NCBI RefSeq assembly: GCF_030148435.1
Contig: NZ_JASBTN010000070.1
Location: forward strand, 1-56,892
Source: Aliiroseovarius sp.
GTDB lineage: Bacteria; Pseudomonadota; Alphaproteobacteria; Rhodobacterales; Rhodobacteraceae
Length of the DNA stretch: 56,892 nt
Direction of reading: 5' to 3'
Shown: piece after piece, positions 9,130 through 18,862 of the stretch
Numbering within the stretch: the stretch's first letter is position 1
How the letters are laid out: every line of letters begins with the position of its first letter
Made by a program: the position numbers and the translations under genes
Notes under the pieces: model-generated
The model's input: only the letters and a program-made list of their open reading frames with translations
The model's database searches: none
What the model was told of the DNA's origin: nothing

Positions 9130-10467
9130 TCAGCAGAATAGATCGTTGCTCAACCCGAATATCATCAGGCTGAGCACAAGGATCAGCCCGCCGGTCATCA
9201 GGATGTTCAGCGCACGGTCGCTGGGCGGACGGCCGGTGATCGCCTCGAAGGCGTGAAACACCAGGTGGCCGCCATCGAGAACCGGAATCGGGAAGAGGTT
9301 CAGCAGCCCGATGGCCGTGGAGATCACGGCAACCATCCAGATGAAATCCGAAATCCCCCGTTCAGCCGCCCCGCCGGCCACCTTGGCAATGCCGATCGGA
9401 CCGGAGATGTTGCAGGTCCCGATCTGGCCCGAGATCATGGCCCAGAGACCCGAGAGCGAGGTGCTGATGATCTCGCCGGTCTGGGTTACGCCAAAGGCCA
9501 GGCTTTCCCCGATCCCCGCCGGGCGCGGGCCGGGTGCAAACAACAGGTCGCCGCCCACACCGATGCGCCAGACCGTGCGGAATCCGCCGTCGGGATCAGG
9601 CTCGTCACGTGCCTCGGGGGTCAGGGTCAGGGCCACGGTTTCGTCCCCCCGGCGCAGCTCCAGCGCGACCGGCGCCCCCGCGCCGTTCACCACGACATCC
9701 TGCAGGCTGCCGAAGGTCGCCATCGGGTTGCCATTGGCGACAGTGATCAGATCGCCGACCTGGATCCCGGCCCGCTCGGCGGCGCCCGCCTGGCTGAGGA
9801 ACCCCACCAGCGCCGGGCGCGGGTGATAGGCGGTCAGTTCGATCACCTGACCGTCGCGCCGCACCAGATAGGGCAGCATGGACTGTTCCGGCAGGCTTTC
9901 CAGGTATTCCCCGAATGCCTCGTCCTCGGGAATGGGAACGCCCGCGATTTCAAGGATTTGATCACCCGGTTGCAAGGTGGTCTCCACCCCCGGAAGCTCT
10001 GCCACCTCGGCGACAAGACCGTAGTTCGTCGGCACGCCCTGCACCAACAGGAACCCGGCAAAGACGATCGCAGAAAGGATAAAGTTGAAAACGGGTCCGG
10101 CCAGGACCGTCGCCGCGCGCGCCCAAAGGGGGGCGCCGTGCAAGGTGGTGCGCAGCTCCTGTGCGCTCATCTCCGCCAGTTCCTCTTCGTCGCCCTTGCC
10201 CGAGGCGGCGTTGCTGTCGCCGTGGAACTTCACGTACCCTCCCAGAGGGATGGCCGCGACCTGCCAGACCGTGCCGCGTTTGTCGGTCCGGCGGATCAGC
10301 ACCGGCCCGAAGCCCAGCGAGAACACATCCGCCCGGATCCCGGACCAGCGCCCGACGATATAATGGCCGTATTCATGCACGGTCACGATGATCGACAGCG
10401 CGACGACAAAGGCCACCGCGATGAAACCGGCATTGCCGAAGGAGGATAGAAATCCGTTCAGGTCCAC
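9130..10467 (-). CDS. rseP: RIP metalloprotease RseP (site-2 protease)
   Basis: RseP is an intramembrane zinc protease that cleaves anti-sigma factors and leftover signal peptides. The 445-residue protein has the metal site HEYGH near the N-terminus inside a transmembrane segment, a PDZ domain in the middle (GFLSQAGAAERAGIQVGDLI) and the second catalytic motif FPIPVLDGGHL near the C-terminus, followed by further membrane spans. It lies 37 bp downstream of dxr in the envelope block, the common proteobacterial arrangement. Confidence 0.95.
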   Translation of the reverse strand: MDLNGFLSSFGNAGFIAVAFVVALSIIVTVHEYGHYIVGRWSGIRADVFSLGFGPVLIRRTDKRGTVWQVAAIPLGGYVKFHGDSNAASGKGDEEELAEMSAQELRTTLHGAPLWARAATVLAGPVFNFILSAIVFAGFLLVQGVPTNYGLVAEVAELPGVETTLQPGDQILEIAGVPIPEDEAFGEYLESLPEQSMLPYLVRRDGQVIELTAYHPRPALVGFLSQAGAAERAGIQVGDLITVANGNPMATFGSLQDVVVNGAGAPVALELRRGDETVALTLTPEARDEPDPDGGFRTVWRIGVGGDLLFAPGPRPAGIGESLAFGVTQTGEIISTSLSGLWAMISGQIGTCNISGPIGIAKVAGGAAERGISDFIWMVAVISTAIGLLNLFPIPVLDGGHLVFHAFEAITGRPPSDRALNILMTGGLILVLSLMIFGLSNDLFC

Positions 10468-10504
10468 ATGCGCCTCCCTTGGGCAGTATTCTGTGCGGCG
10501 CCGG

Positions 10505-11686
10505 TCACGGCCGGGCGTCGATGATCTGTTGTGCGGTCACACGTCCCATCTGGTCCGCCGCGCGCACGTTATCAAGAGTGAATGCGGCATGAACAAGTCC
10601 CGAGTCCGAAGACAGGCGGGTCAGCGCCTCCTCGACCACGGCAGCCATGTCCATGAAGCCGATGGAGCCTGAGATGAACCCGTCCAGCGCCACTTCCTTG
10701 GCCGCGTTGAAGATCGCGCCGGACATGCCCCCCGCCGCCATGACCTCGCGTGCAAGCCGCAGCGCCGGGTAGCGGGTGTCGCAGGGCGCGCGGAATTCGA
10801 GCTGGCCGATGGCGGCCAGATCCAGCCGCTCGACCGGCAGGGCGCGCCGTTCCGGCCAATGCAGCGCATAGCCGATCGCGTGTCGCATGTCGGGTGGACC
10901 GACATGGGCCATCATGCCCCCATCGTTGAAGCCGACAATGGCATGCACCAGGCTCTGCGGATGGACCAGCACCTCGATCTTGGCGGGGTCGATACCGAAG
11001 AACTCTTTGGTTTCAATAAGTTCCAGCGCTTTGTTGAACATGGAGGCCGAGTCGATCGTGATGCGCTGCCCCATGTCCCAGTTCGGGTGGGAGCTTGCCT
11101 GATCGAGCGTGGCCTCGGCCAGTTTGTCGATCGGCCAGTCGCGGAACGCCCCGCCACTTGCCGTGATGATGATCCGTTCGACCGCGTCGATATCCTCGCC
11201 CACCAGGCCCTGGAAAACGGCGCTATGTTCGCTGTCCACGGGCAGTACGCGCGCCTTGTGCGCCTGGGCCGTGGCCATCAGAAGCGGTCCGGCGCAGACT
11301 AGGCTTTCCTTGTTGGCAAGCGCCAGGGTGCCGTGATGTTCCAGCACGCGCAGGCCGGGTTCCAGCCCCGCCGCGCCAACGATGGCGGACATGGCCCAGT
11401 CGACCGGGCGGCAGGCGGCCTCGTCCAGCGCAGCCTGCCCGGCGGCGGCCTCGATGCCGGTGCCCGACAGGGCCGCGCGCAGTTCCGCAAGGCGGCTGTC
11501 GTGGGCGGTGACGGCAATCTGTGCGTCGAACCGGCGCGCCTGTTCGGCCAGGCGGGCGATATTGTGCCCGCCGGTCAGCGCCACGACCTCATAGGCGTCG
11601 GAGTCACGCCCGATCAGGTCCAGCGTGCTCGCCCCGATGGAGCCGGTGGCCCCGAAAATGGAAATCCTGCGCATCTCGCCACTCAT
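10505..11686 (-). CDS. dxr: 1-deoxy-D-xylulose-5-phosphate reductoisomerase Dxr
   Basis: Dxr converts DXP to 2-C-methylerythritol 4-phosphate with NADPH in the non-mevalonate isoprenoid pathway. The 393-residue protein shows the Rossmann motif ISIFGATGSIGASTLDL, LANKESLVCAG, the metal-binding PVDSEHSAVFQ, the substrate loop ITASGGAFRDWP and HPNWDMGQRITIDSASMFNK. Six bases separate it from cdsA. Its isoprenoid product feeds UppS, whose gene lies two genes upstream. Confidence 0.97.
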   Translation of the reverse strand: MSGEMRRISIFGATGSIGASTLDLIGRDSDAYEVVALTGGHNIARLAEQARRFDAQIAVTAHDSRLAELRAALSGTGIEAAAGQAALDEAACRPVDWAMSAIVGAAGLEPGLRVLEHHGTLALANKESLVCAGPLLMATAQAHKARVLPVDSEHSAVFQGLVGEDIDAVERIIITASGGAFRDWPIDKLAEATLDQASSHPNWDMGQRITIDSASMFNKALELIETKEFFGIDPAKIEVLVHPQSLVHAIVGFNDGGMMAHVGPPDMRHAIGYALHWPERRALPVERLDLAAIGQLEFRAPCDTRYPALRLAREVMAAGGMSGAIFNAAKEVALDGFISGSIGFMDMAAVVEEALTRLSSDSGLVHAAFTLDNVRAADQMGRVTAQQIIDARP

Positions 11687-11692
11687 GCGGTG

Positions 11693-12490
11693 TCAGCCCC
11701 CGAAGAAGCCCAGCTGGTGGGCGACGAAAAGGGTGAATGCCGCACCCAGAAGGGCATCGAATCGGTCAAACAGGCCGCCATGTCCCGGAATCAGGTTCGA
11801 ACTGTCCTTGACCCCGGTGCGCCGTTTCAAGGCGCTTTCGGCGGCATCCCCCATTTGGCTGGCAAAGCTCAGCGCCACCGAAAGGAGCATGGCCAAGACG
11901 AGAGTCATTCCCGGCAGATGTGCGGCGAAGGCCAGGCCCACCAGGGCCGCGGCAATCCAGCCCGCAACCGTGCCCGACCAGGTTTTCTTGGGGCTCACCG
12001 CCGGCCAGAACTTCGGCCCGCCAATGATGCGCCCAGCGAAATAGCCTGCCACGTCGGTGGCCACGACCAGCGCCACCAGCCAGAGGATCGCGACCAGCCC
12101 CGCCTCCTCCCGTGCACCGGTCAGCGTGTAGCCCGCGATCATGATGTAGAACCCGTAGACCAGAAAGCGGATGCGGTCCGGTTCCGGTCCCAATCCACCC
12201 GCGCCCAGCATGGTGATGAAGAACATGGTCAGCAATGCCATCGGCAGCGGCATGAAGCCCGCCAGCAACACGCCTGCCCCCATGGCGATGCCGATTCCGA
12301 CCGCAACCACATCGCGGCCCGGCGCCATCATCCGCGCAAGCTCCCAGCCGATCAGGCCGATCGACAGGGCGACCAACGCCCCGAAGACCAGCCCGCCCAG
12401 CCAGATTCCCAGCAACCCGACCGCCACCATGACCACGGCAGAAGCGATACGCGGGCCCAGATCAGCCCATTGCGACCCCGCACTGGTCAT
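11693..12490 (-). CDS. cdsA: Phosphatidate cytidylyltransferase CdsA
   Basis: CdsA makes CDP-diacylglycerol from phosphatidate and CTP in the inner membrane. The 265-residue protein has about seven hydrophobic spans and the full CDS signature near its end: ALKRRTGVKDSSNLIPGHGG, continuing LFDRFD. It overlaps uppS by four bases (ATGA) and is followed after six bases by dxr, so it lies inside a translationally coupled unit. Confidence 0.96.
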   Translation of the reverse strand: MTSAGSQWADLGPRIASAVVMVAVGLLGIWLGGLVFGALVALSIGLIGWELARMMAPGRDVVAVGIGIAMGAGVLLAGFMPLPMALLTMFFITMLGAGGLGPEPDRIRFLVYGFYIMIAGYTLTGAREEAGLVAILWLVALVVATDVAGYFAGRIIGGPKFWPAVSPKKTWSGTVAGWIAAALVGLAFAAHLPGMTLVLAMLLSVALSFASQMGDAAESALKRRTGVKDSSNLIPGHGGLFDRFDALLGAAFTLFVAHQLGFFGG

Positions 12491-13236
12491 GCGGGCACCG
12501 CGCCGAAGCGGCGCTCACGTTCGGCGAACCCATTGACGATCTCGGCGAAGACCTGTTGGGAGAAATCGGGCCAGAGCGTGTCGATGAACTCATATTCCGA
12601 ATAGGCCGATTGCCACAGCAGGAAATTCGAAATCCGCGCCTCGCCCGAGGTGCGAATTACCAGGTCCGGATCTGGCAAAACGCAAGTATCCAAGTACCTT
12701 GGAAGCGTTTCTTCATCCACGCTCTCCGGGTCCAGTCGTCCGGCAGCCACATCCTGGGCCAGGCGCTTGGTGGCGCGCGCGACCTCGTCGCGCCCGCCGT
12801 AGTTCAGCGCGATGGTCAGATGCACGCGGTCGTTGCCCTCGGTCAGCGCTTCCAACTCGTCCATCAGCTTGACCAGCTTCTTGTCGAGCCGCACCCGATC
12901 GCCGATGAACCGCACCCGCACGCCTTCCTCCAGCAATGCGCGGGCTTCCTTGCTGATGTAGCGGCGAAACAGGCTCATCAGCCCCGCCACCTCGGTCTGG
13001 GTGCGCTTCCAATTCTCGGTCGAGAAGGCGAAGATCGTCAGGTATTTCACGCCCAGATCCGGACAGGCCTCGACAATCTCATGCACACGTTTGGCGCCGG
13101 CGTGATGACCGAACAGGCGCGGCTTGCCCTGGGCCTGAGCCCAGCGGCCATTGCCATCCATGATGATGGCCACGTGACGCGGCGCGCCCTTGCCCTTGAC
13201 TGGGCTGTTCGATGGGGCCAAAACGCCGCCCTCCAC
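12487..13236 (-). CDS. uppS: Isoprenyl transferase UppS (undecaprenyl diphosphate synthase)
   Basis: This cis-prenyltransferase makes the C55 lipid carrier used for peptidoglycan and O-antigen synthesis. The 249-residue protein has the signature HVAIIMDGNGRWAQ, the FxFSTENW segment AFSTENWKR, NYGGRDEVARA, and the C-terminal DLVIRTSGEARISNFLLWQ. The start appears to be GTG at 13236, since no suitable ATG lies upstream of the catalytic Asp. It is downstream of frr by 29 bp. Confidence 0.95.
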   Translation of the reverse strand: MEGGVLAPSNSPVKGKGAPRHVAIIMDGNGRWAQAQGKPRLFGHHAGAKRVHEIVEACPDLGVKYLTIFAFSTENWKRTQTEVAGLMSLFRRYISKEARALLEEGVRVRFIGDRVRLDKKLVKLMDELEALTEGNDRVHLTIALNYGGRDEVARATKRLAQDVAAGRLDPESVDEETLPRYLDTCVLPDPDLVIRTSGEARISNFLLWQSAYSEYEFIDTLWPDFSQQVFAEIVNGFAERERRFGAVPA

Positions 13237-13265
13237 TGATCCCGATGAGGTCCGAGCCCTGCGGC

Positions 13266-13835
13266 TCAGACCTGCATGATTTCTTCCTGCTTGGTCTCCA
13301 GAGCCTTGTCGACCAGAGCAACGTGCTTGTCGGTCAGCTCCTGGATTTCGTCATGCCAGATCTTCTGATCGTCCTCGGACATGCCACCGGCGTTCTTCGC
13401 CTTTTTCAACTGGTCCATGCCGTGGTGACGCACGTTGCGGATCGCCACGCGGGCGCTTTCGGCATATTGCGCGGCAACGCGGGTCAGTTCGCGGCGGCGT
13501 TCCTCGTTCAGTTCGGGGATCGGCAGCATGATGATGGTGCCGTTGAGCTGGGGGTTGATGCCCAGGCCCGACTCGCGAATGGCCTTTTCAGCGGCGTTTA
13601 CCAGCGATTTGTCCCAGATGTTCACCGTGACCATGCGCGGTTCCGGCACGTTCACGGTGCCCACCTGGTTCAGCGGTGTTTTCGAGCCGTAGGCTTCCAC
13701 CATGATCGGGTCCAGCATCGAGGCCGAGGCGCGGCCCGTACGCAGCGAGGCAAATTCCGTGCGCAGAGCCCCCATGGCCCCGTCCATGCGGCGTTCCAGA
13801 TCGTCCAGGTCGATTTCGAATTCTTCGTCAGACAT
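13266..13835 (-). CDS. frr: Ribosome recycling factor Frr
   Basis: Frr splits post-termination ribosomes together with EF-G. The 189-residue protein shows [35 protein letters not shown], the core [17 protein letters not shown] and the C-terminal helix. Length and order (directly after pyrH) are canonical. A 97 bp gap separates it from pyrH. Confidence 0.97.
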   Translation of the reverse strand: MSDEEFEIDLDDLERRMDGAMGALRTEFASLRTGRASASMLDPIMVEAYGSKTPLNQVGTVNVPEPRMVTVNIWDKSLVNAAEKAIRESGLGINPQLNGTIIMLPIPELNEERRRELTRVAAQYAESARVAIRNVRHHGMDQLKKAKNAGGMSEDDQKIWHDEIQELTDKHVALVDKALETKQEEIMQV

Positions 13836-13932
13836 GTTTCTGCCCGTTCCTTAGGTTGTCCGTTGCCCCGATTTATAGACCGTCCACCGCGCAGAAGTAT
13901 AGGGGCTCGCAGCCTTCCGCGCGCGGTCGGGC

Positions 13933-14673
13933 TCAGCCCTCGACGCGGGTGTAGGTCCCCTCGCCCGCCAGGATGCCGCGGAACCCGCCCGGTTCGTCCA
14001 GCGGGAAAACGATCAGCGGCAGGTTGTTGTCGCGGGCAAGCGCGATGGCCGAGGCATCCATGACCTTCAACCGTTTGGCCAGAACCTCGTCATAGGTGAT
14101 CCGGTCATAGCGCGTGGCATCCGCATGTTCCTTGGGGTCCTTGTCATAGACCCCGTCGACCCCGTTCTTGCCCATGAAGATCGCCTGACAGGCCATTTCA
14201 TTGGCGCGCAGGGTCGCCGCCGTGTCGGTGGTGAAATAGGGGTTGCCGGTGCCGGCGGCAAAGATGCAGACACGTTTCTTTTCCAGGTGACGCACGGCAC
14301 GGCGGCGGATGTAGGGCTCTGCCACCTCATCCATGCGGATCGCGGAAATGACGCGGGTATAGACGCCGAGCCCTTCCAGCGCCGACTGCATCGCCAGCGC
14401 GTTCATCACCGTGGCCAGCATGCCCATGTAATCGGCGGTGGTGCGTTCCATCCCCTGCGCCGAGCCCGACAGGCCCCGGAAGATGTTGCCGCCGCCGATG
14501 ACCATGCAGATCTCGACCCCCATGTCGTGCACCGTCTTCACCTCGTGGGCGATGCGTTCCACGGTGGGCGGGTGCAGGCCGAAACCCTGGTCGCCCATCA
14601 GCGCCTCCCCCGAGATTTTCAGCATGACCCGGTCAAAGGTCGTTCGCGGGGTCTCGGGCGCTTGATCGCTCAT
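13933..14673 (-). CDS. pyrH: UMP kinase PyrH
   Basis: PyrH phosphorylates UMP to UDP. The 246-residue protein carries the amino-acid-kinase motifs [37 protein letters not shown] and the uridylate site region [15 protein letters not shown] chose the ATG at 14673; an in-frame GTG nine bases upstream would add three residues and has no better ribosome-binding site. The gene is divergent from miaA across about 100 bp, which must hold both promoters. Confidence 0.96.
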   Translation of the reverse strand: MSDQAPETPRTTFDRVMLKISGEALMGDQGFGLHPPTVERIAHEVKTVHDMGVEICMVIGGGNIFRGLSGSAQGMERTTADYMGMLATVMNALAMQSALEGLGVYTRVISAIRMDEVAEPYIRRRAVRHLEKKRVCIFAAGTGNPYFTTDTAATLRANEMACQAIFMGKNGVDGVYDKDPKEHADATRYDRITYDEVLAKRLKVMDASAIALARDNNLPLIVFPLDEPGGFRGILAGEGTYTRVEG

Positions 14674-14772
14674 GGTTGCCACTCACTCGATGTCATGATT
14701 GTCTGGCGCGCAAAATGGCCGAAACCGGCGTCGGGTTCAATGCGGGAAAGCGTGACCCTGCCGAAAAAATGG

Positions 14773-15669
14773 ATGCCCATGGACGAAGAACTGAAACGGC
14801 GGCTGGCGGAACTGCCTGCCGATCGGCCGGTGCTGATCGCCGGCCCGACCGCCAGCGGCAAATCCGCCCTGGCTCTGTCGATTGCGCGGCACGGCGGCGG
14901 CGTGGTGGTCAATGCGGATGCGCTGCAGGTGTTCTCGAACTGGCGCGTGCTGACCGCGCGCCCCTCGGAGGCGGAACAGGAGATCGCCTCGCACAGGCTC
15001 TATGGCCACGTGGCCGGGGATCAGGACTATTCCGTCGGACACTGGCTGCGCGATCTCGCGCCGATCCTGTCGGGGCCGGACCGGCCGATCATCGTTGGCG
15101 GAACCGGACTGTATTTCACCGCCCTGACCGAGGGGCTGGCCGACATTCCGCCAACCCCGCCCGAGGTGCGCGCCGAGGGTGAGGCGCTGCTGGCGCAGAA
15201 GGGGCGCGAAGCCATGCTGGCAACGCTTGACGATGATACGCTGTCCCGCATCGACCCGCTGAACCCGGCCCGGGTCGCCCGCGCCTGGGAGGTCTGGCGC
15301 AGCACCGGGCGGGGCCTTGCCTCCTGGCAGGACGATACGCCGCCGCCGCTCTTGCCGCTCTCCGACACCCTGCCCCTGGTGCTGGAGGCCGGGCGCGACT
15401 GGCTGCGCGACCGTATCGCCCGGAGGTTCGACGCGATGCTGGCCGATGGTGCGCTGGAAGAGGCCCGAAGGAACCTCGACGACTGGAATCCCAAGGCCCC
15501 CAGCGCCAAGGCCATCGGCGCGCCGGAGCTGATCGGGCATCTGCGCGGAGACATGAGCCTGGACGAGGCCCGCCAGGCGGCCATCATCAGCTCGCAGCAA
15601 TATGCCAAGCGGCAGCGCACCTGGTTCCGGGCCCGGATGAAGGCCTGGACGAGGGTGGTTGTGGGCTGA
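14773..15669 (+). CDS. miaA: tRNA dimethylallyltransferase MiaA
   Basis: MiaA adds a dimethylallyl group to A37 of tRNAs that read UNN codons. The 298-residue protein has the P-loop [25 protein letters not shown], the substrate region [19 protein letters not shown] and the C-terminal [12 protein letters not shown]. Starts at 14773 and 14779 are both possible, with no strong ribosome-binding site for either. The open frame extends upstream into the pyrH region, but that part is not coding. It is divergent from pyrH. Confidence 0.94.
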   Translation: MPMDEELKRRLAELPADRPVLIAGPTASGKSALALSIARHGGGVVVNADALQVFSNWRVLTARPSEAEQEIASHRLYGHVAGDQDYSVGHWLRDLAPILSGPDRPIIVGGTGLYFTALTEGLADIPPTPPEVRAEGEALLAQKGREAMLATLDDDTLSRIDPLNPARVARAWEVWRSTGRGLASWQDDTPPPLLPLSDTLPLVLEAGRDWLRDRIARRFDAMLADGALEEARRNLDDWNPKAPSAKAIGAPELIGHLRGDMSLDEARQAAIISSQQYAKRQRTWFRARMKAWTRVVVG

Positions 15670-15689
15670 GCGGCGCGGCGCCCGCCACG

Positions 15690-15925
15690 ATAAAAAAACG
15701 GGGAATCAATCCCTGGTGATTCTCGCCCCAAACCGCGACAGGTCCTTTCGATGCGTCGTTCAGCCCGCGTCTTCGTTGCTCTGCTTCCACGCCTTCCCGC
15801 CCTCCTTTGTGGCCCGATACGCGCGACCCCCAAAATCTTGCGGCACCCCCTATGGCTTTGGAAACAAACTGGTCTTCTGATATTCCGGGGCGACATTTTC
15901 CTGCAAATCCGCTAGGAAATGAGGG
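15690..15925 (-). ncRNA. Candidate small RNA (or tiny ORF) between miaA and the AraC gene
   Basis: The 291 bp gap 15670-15960 holds a terminator-like structure in minus-strand orientation, but no recognisable minus-strand gene lies upstream of it. A transcript of roughly 200-240 nt starting near 15925 would account for it. On the same strand a 28-codon frame with a GTG start (15846 down to 15760) has a basic, protein-like composition (DFGGRAYRATKEGGKAWKQS), so a very small protein is an alternative. I found no convincing sigma-70 promoter and recognise no known RNA family. Confidence 0.25.
15692..15729 (-). terminator. Rho-independent terminator-like hairpin, minus strand
   Basis: Read on the minus strand, GGGG and GAATC (with a three-base bulge) pair with GATTC and CCC around a ten-base loop, followed by G and seven Ts. 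The T-run exists only in the minus orientation, so it cannot terminate miaA, which comes from the other side. Confidence 0.45.
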
Positions 15926-15960
15926 AATATGACAAGCCTCTTGCAAAAGAACGACATCAC

Positions 15961-16782
15961 ATGATCCGCGCTGCTGCCACCCCGACGACCGCCTTGAAAT
16001 CCCCGTTCCGTGTGCTGCCCCTGGCGCGCCTGGCCAAGGGTGGACGATGGCGGACCGAGGCGATGCGCAGCTACGGGGCGCCGGTCCTGATCTGGTTCAC
16101 CCGCGGTCAGGGACGTATCACCGTCAGCGGCAAAACCGCCGGTTACGGACCCCACAACGCGATTTTCCTGCCCGCCGGCACGATGCACGGGTTCGAGATG
16201 TCGAACCAGACCTTCGGCACCATCGTGGTGTTCCCCGCCGGGGTCGAAACCCGGCTGTCCCTGCCGGAAGACCCGGTCCACCTGCGCCTGCGCGAAGCGG
16301 ACAAGCAGGGGGAACTGTCGCGCATGATCGACAACCTCCAGCGCGAGATGGAAAACGGATCGCCGCTCGCCCATCAGGCGATGATGTGCCACGCGGGGCT
16401 GCTGGCGGTCTGGATCGAACGCGAGTTGCTCAAGAAGGATCCGGAAGACAGCCGCCCGGACGCCACCGGACGCCTGGCCGCCGCCTATGCGGCGCTGGTC
16501 GAACAGGAATTCCATTCGCCCAAGACCGTGCGCGACTATGCCGCCGAACTGGGGGTGACGCCGACACATCTGAGCCGGGTTTGCAAGAAAGCCTGCGGCC
16601 GCCCGGCCTCGGCGATCCTGAGCGACCGGGTGCATTACGAAGCGCGCCGGTTGCTGTCCGAGACGCATCTGCCGATCAAGGATATCGCTGCCCGGCTGGG
16701 CTTTGCCAGCCCCGCCTATTTCACCCGCGCGTTCCAGCATCACACCGGCCAGACGCCGTCCGGTTTCCGCAAGGTACAGTAA
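15961..16782 (+). CDS. AraC-family transcriptional regulator
   Basis: The 273-residue protein has an N-terminal cupin-like sensing region (ILPAGTMHGF-type segment at IFLPAGTMHGFEM) and a C-terminal AraC double helix-turn-helix: KTVRDYAAELGVTPTHLSRVCKK and PIKDIAARLGFASPAYFTRAFQHHTGQTPSGFR. I chose the ATG at 15961; another at 15919 would add 14 residues. It precedes the peptide-type ABC transporter operon in the same direction across a 276 bp gap, so it may control that operon. The ligand cannot be read from sequence. Confidence 0.85.
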   Translation: MIRAAATPTTALKSPFRVLPLARLAKGGRWRTEAMRSYGAPVLIWFTRGQGRITVSGKTAGYGPHNAIFLPAGTMHGFEMSNQTFGTIVVFPAGVETRLSLPEDPVHLRLREADKQGELSRMIDNLQREMENGSPLAHQAMMCHAGLLAVWIERELLKKDPEDSRPDATGRLAAAYAALVEQEFHSPKTVRDYAAELGVTPTHLSRVCKKACGRPASAILSDRVHYEARRLLSETHLPIKDIAARLGFASPAYFTRAFQHHTGQTPSGFRKVQ

Positions 16783-17058
16783 CGCGACCAGGGCGCATTG
16801 CAGGCCCCCGTTTGAAAAACTGTCAAGTTGCCAGACACATATCCGAAGCGCGCGATTGCGTGTGCAATTTGGCGGTCATGTCGCTTTTTGCCGTTCACGA
16901 TGTCGCAATCAGACCTCGAAATGACGAATCCGACCGTTGACGTCGCATTTAAAAAGGTGCCCCATGGTTTCGGAGGGACCGCGCAGATTGCCGACACACG
17001 GCAACGGTGTGCGCAATCGCCCCGACCAATAACAAGACGTGTCACAGGGAGACCACGT

Positions 17059-18723
17059 ATGACCGACAAGACCATCAACGGCAAACCCATGCATCCGGCC
17101 GCGCAGATGTACGCGCAGGAGTGCCGCGACGGCAAAATGGATCGCCGCGAATTCCTGACCCGTGCCACCGCGCTGGGGCTGACCGCCTCCGCCGCCTACG
17201 GGCTGATCGGGGCTGCGCAGCCGGCCTACGCCGCGGCGGACATGCAACAAGGTGGCACCCTGCGCGTCCAGATGAGCGTTCGCGAACTCAAGGACACCCG
17301 CACCTACGACTGGTCCGAGATCGGCAACGAGACCCGCGGCACGCTGGAATACCTCGTCGAGTACAACAACGACGGGACCTTCCGCGGCATGCTCCTGGAA
17401 AGCTGGGAGATCAACGAGAATGCGACCGAATACACCCTGAACGTGCGCAAGGGCGTCAAGTGGCAGAACGGTGACGACTTCACCGCCGAGGACGTGGCGA
17501 ACAACATCACCCGCTGGTGCGAGAAGGACGTAGAGGGCAACTCGATGGCGGGCCGCATGGCGACCCTGATCGATGCCAACACCAACATGGCGATTGAAGG
17601 CGCGATCCAGGTGGTCGACAGCCACACCGTGAAACTGATGCTGCCGGCACCGGACATCTCGATCATCCCGGGCATGGCGGACTACCCGGCCGCGATCGTT
17701 CACAAGGACTACGACCCCGAAGACACGATCAACGCCGTGGGCACCGGACCCTACCGCATCGCCAACCTCGAGGTGGGCGTGACCTGTACGCTGGAGCGCG
17801 TCGCCGATCACGCCTGGTGGGGCACCGAGGTCTATGGCGGCCCCTACCTGGATACGATCGAGTATATCGACTACGGCACCGACCCGTCGGCCTGGATGGC
17901 CGCGATCGAGGCGGAAGAGGTCGACGTGCTGCACGAATCGGTCGGCGAATTCATCGACGTTCTTGACGGGTTGGGCCTGACCAAATCCGAAGTTGTCACC
18001 ATGGCCACCCTGGTCATTCGCCCGAACCAGCTGGCCGAAGTGGACGGCAAGAAACCCTATGCGGACACGCGTGTGCGCAAGGCGATCCAGATGGCGGTCG
18101 ACAACGCGATCTGCCTTGAGCTGGGCTACGGTGGCCGCGGCGCTGTCGCCGAGAACCACCATGTCGGGCCGGTGCACCCGGAATATGCCGAACTGCCGCC
18201 GCTGATGCACGACCCGGCCGCCGCCGCCGCGCTGATGGAAGAAGCCGGCATGATGGATTACGAGCACGAGCTGATGTCGATCGATGACGACTGGCGCCGT
18301 AACACCACCGATGCCGTGGCCGCGCAGATGCGTGACGCGGGCTTCAAGGTGAAACGCACCGTGCTGCCGGGCAACACCTTCTGGAACGACTGGGTCAACT
18401 ACCCGTTCAGCTCGACCAACTGGAACCACCGTCCGCTGGGCGTGCAGATCCACGCGCTGGCCTATCGCTCGGGCGAGGCCTGGAACGAATTCGGCTGGTC
18501 CAATGCCGAGTTCGACGCGATGCTGGCCGAGGCCCTGTCGATCGCCGATGCGGACAAGCGCCGCGAAGTGATGTCCAAGATGGAGGCGCTGATCCAGGAG
18601 GAAGGCGTGACGATCCAGCCCTACTGGCGCTCGCTTTACCGCCACATGCGCGAGGGCATCATGGGCGTAGACATGCACATCTCGTTCGAACACCACCACT
18701 ACAAGTGGGGCCTGAGCGCCTGA
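17059..18723 (+). CDS. Peptide/nickel-type ABC transporter substrate-binding protein (Tat-exported)
   Basis: A 554-residue SBP_bac_5 protein, the periplasmic receptor of the operon. The N-terminus carries a twin-arginine signal ([15 protein letters not shown], Arg 29-30) with cleavage near AYA-AAD, so it is probably exported folded. Family segments include [22 protein letters not shown] and [20 protein letters not shown] and the C-terminal [18 protein letters not shown] precedes the ATG at 17059. Substrate is unknown: the family takes di- and oligopeptides, opines, nickel or glutathione. It heads the operon, with 139 bp before the first permease gene. Confidence 0.92.
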   Translation: MTDKTINGKPMHPAAQMYAQECRDGKMDRREFLTRATALGLTASAAYGLIGAAQPAYAAADMQQGGTLRVQMSVRELKDTRTYDWSEIGNETRGTLEYLVEYNNDGTFRGMLLESWEINENATEYTLNVRKGVKWQNGDDFTAEDVANNITRWCEKDVEGNSMAGRMATLIDANTNMAIEGAIQVVDSHTVKLMLPAPDISIIPGMADYPAAIVHKDYDPEDTINAVGTGPYRIANLEVGVTCTLERVADHAWWGTEVYGGPYLDTIEYIDYGTDPSAWMAAIEAEEVDVLHESVGEFIDVLDGLGLTKSEVVTMATLVIRPNQLAEVDGKKPYADTRVRKAIQMAVDNAICLELGYGGRGAVAENHHVGPVHPEYAELPPLMHDPAAAAALMEEAGMMDYEHELMSIDDDWRRNTTDAVAAQMRDAGFKVKRTVLPGNTFWNDWVNYPFSSTNWNHRPLGVQIHALAYRSGEAWNEFGWSNAEFDAMLAEALSIADADKRREVMSKMEALIQEEGVTIQPYWRSLYRHMREGIMGVDMHISFEHHHYKWGLSA

Positions 18724-18747
18724 CGGCGACCATCCCTCGAATGAACC

Positions 18748-18772
18748 GGGGACGCGCCTACGGGCGCGCCCC
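18748..18772 (+). promoter_or_regulatory. Intercistronic GC-rich hairpin after the binding-protein gene
   Basis: GGGG-A-CGCGCC pairs with GGCGCG-CCCC around the loop TACG: ten base pairs with one bulged base, 25 bp after the stop codon. No U-tract follows. Such hairpins often protect the 3' end of binding-protein mRNA and lower transcription into the permease genes; that role here is inference. Confidence 0.5.
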
Positions 18773-18862
18773 TGACCTCCACCTCGATGCAACGACTCCG
18801 AGGTGTGACAACCAAGAACAGACACGCCAAACACGTCTGCTCAGCCACCACAGGGGCACCCC

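Noticed and set aside
16909-18834. 641-codon minus-strand frame opposite the ABC binding protein
   Set aside because: Antisense shadow of a well-supported gene, no start signal or known motif.
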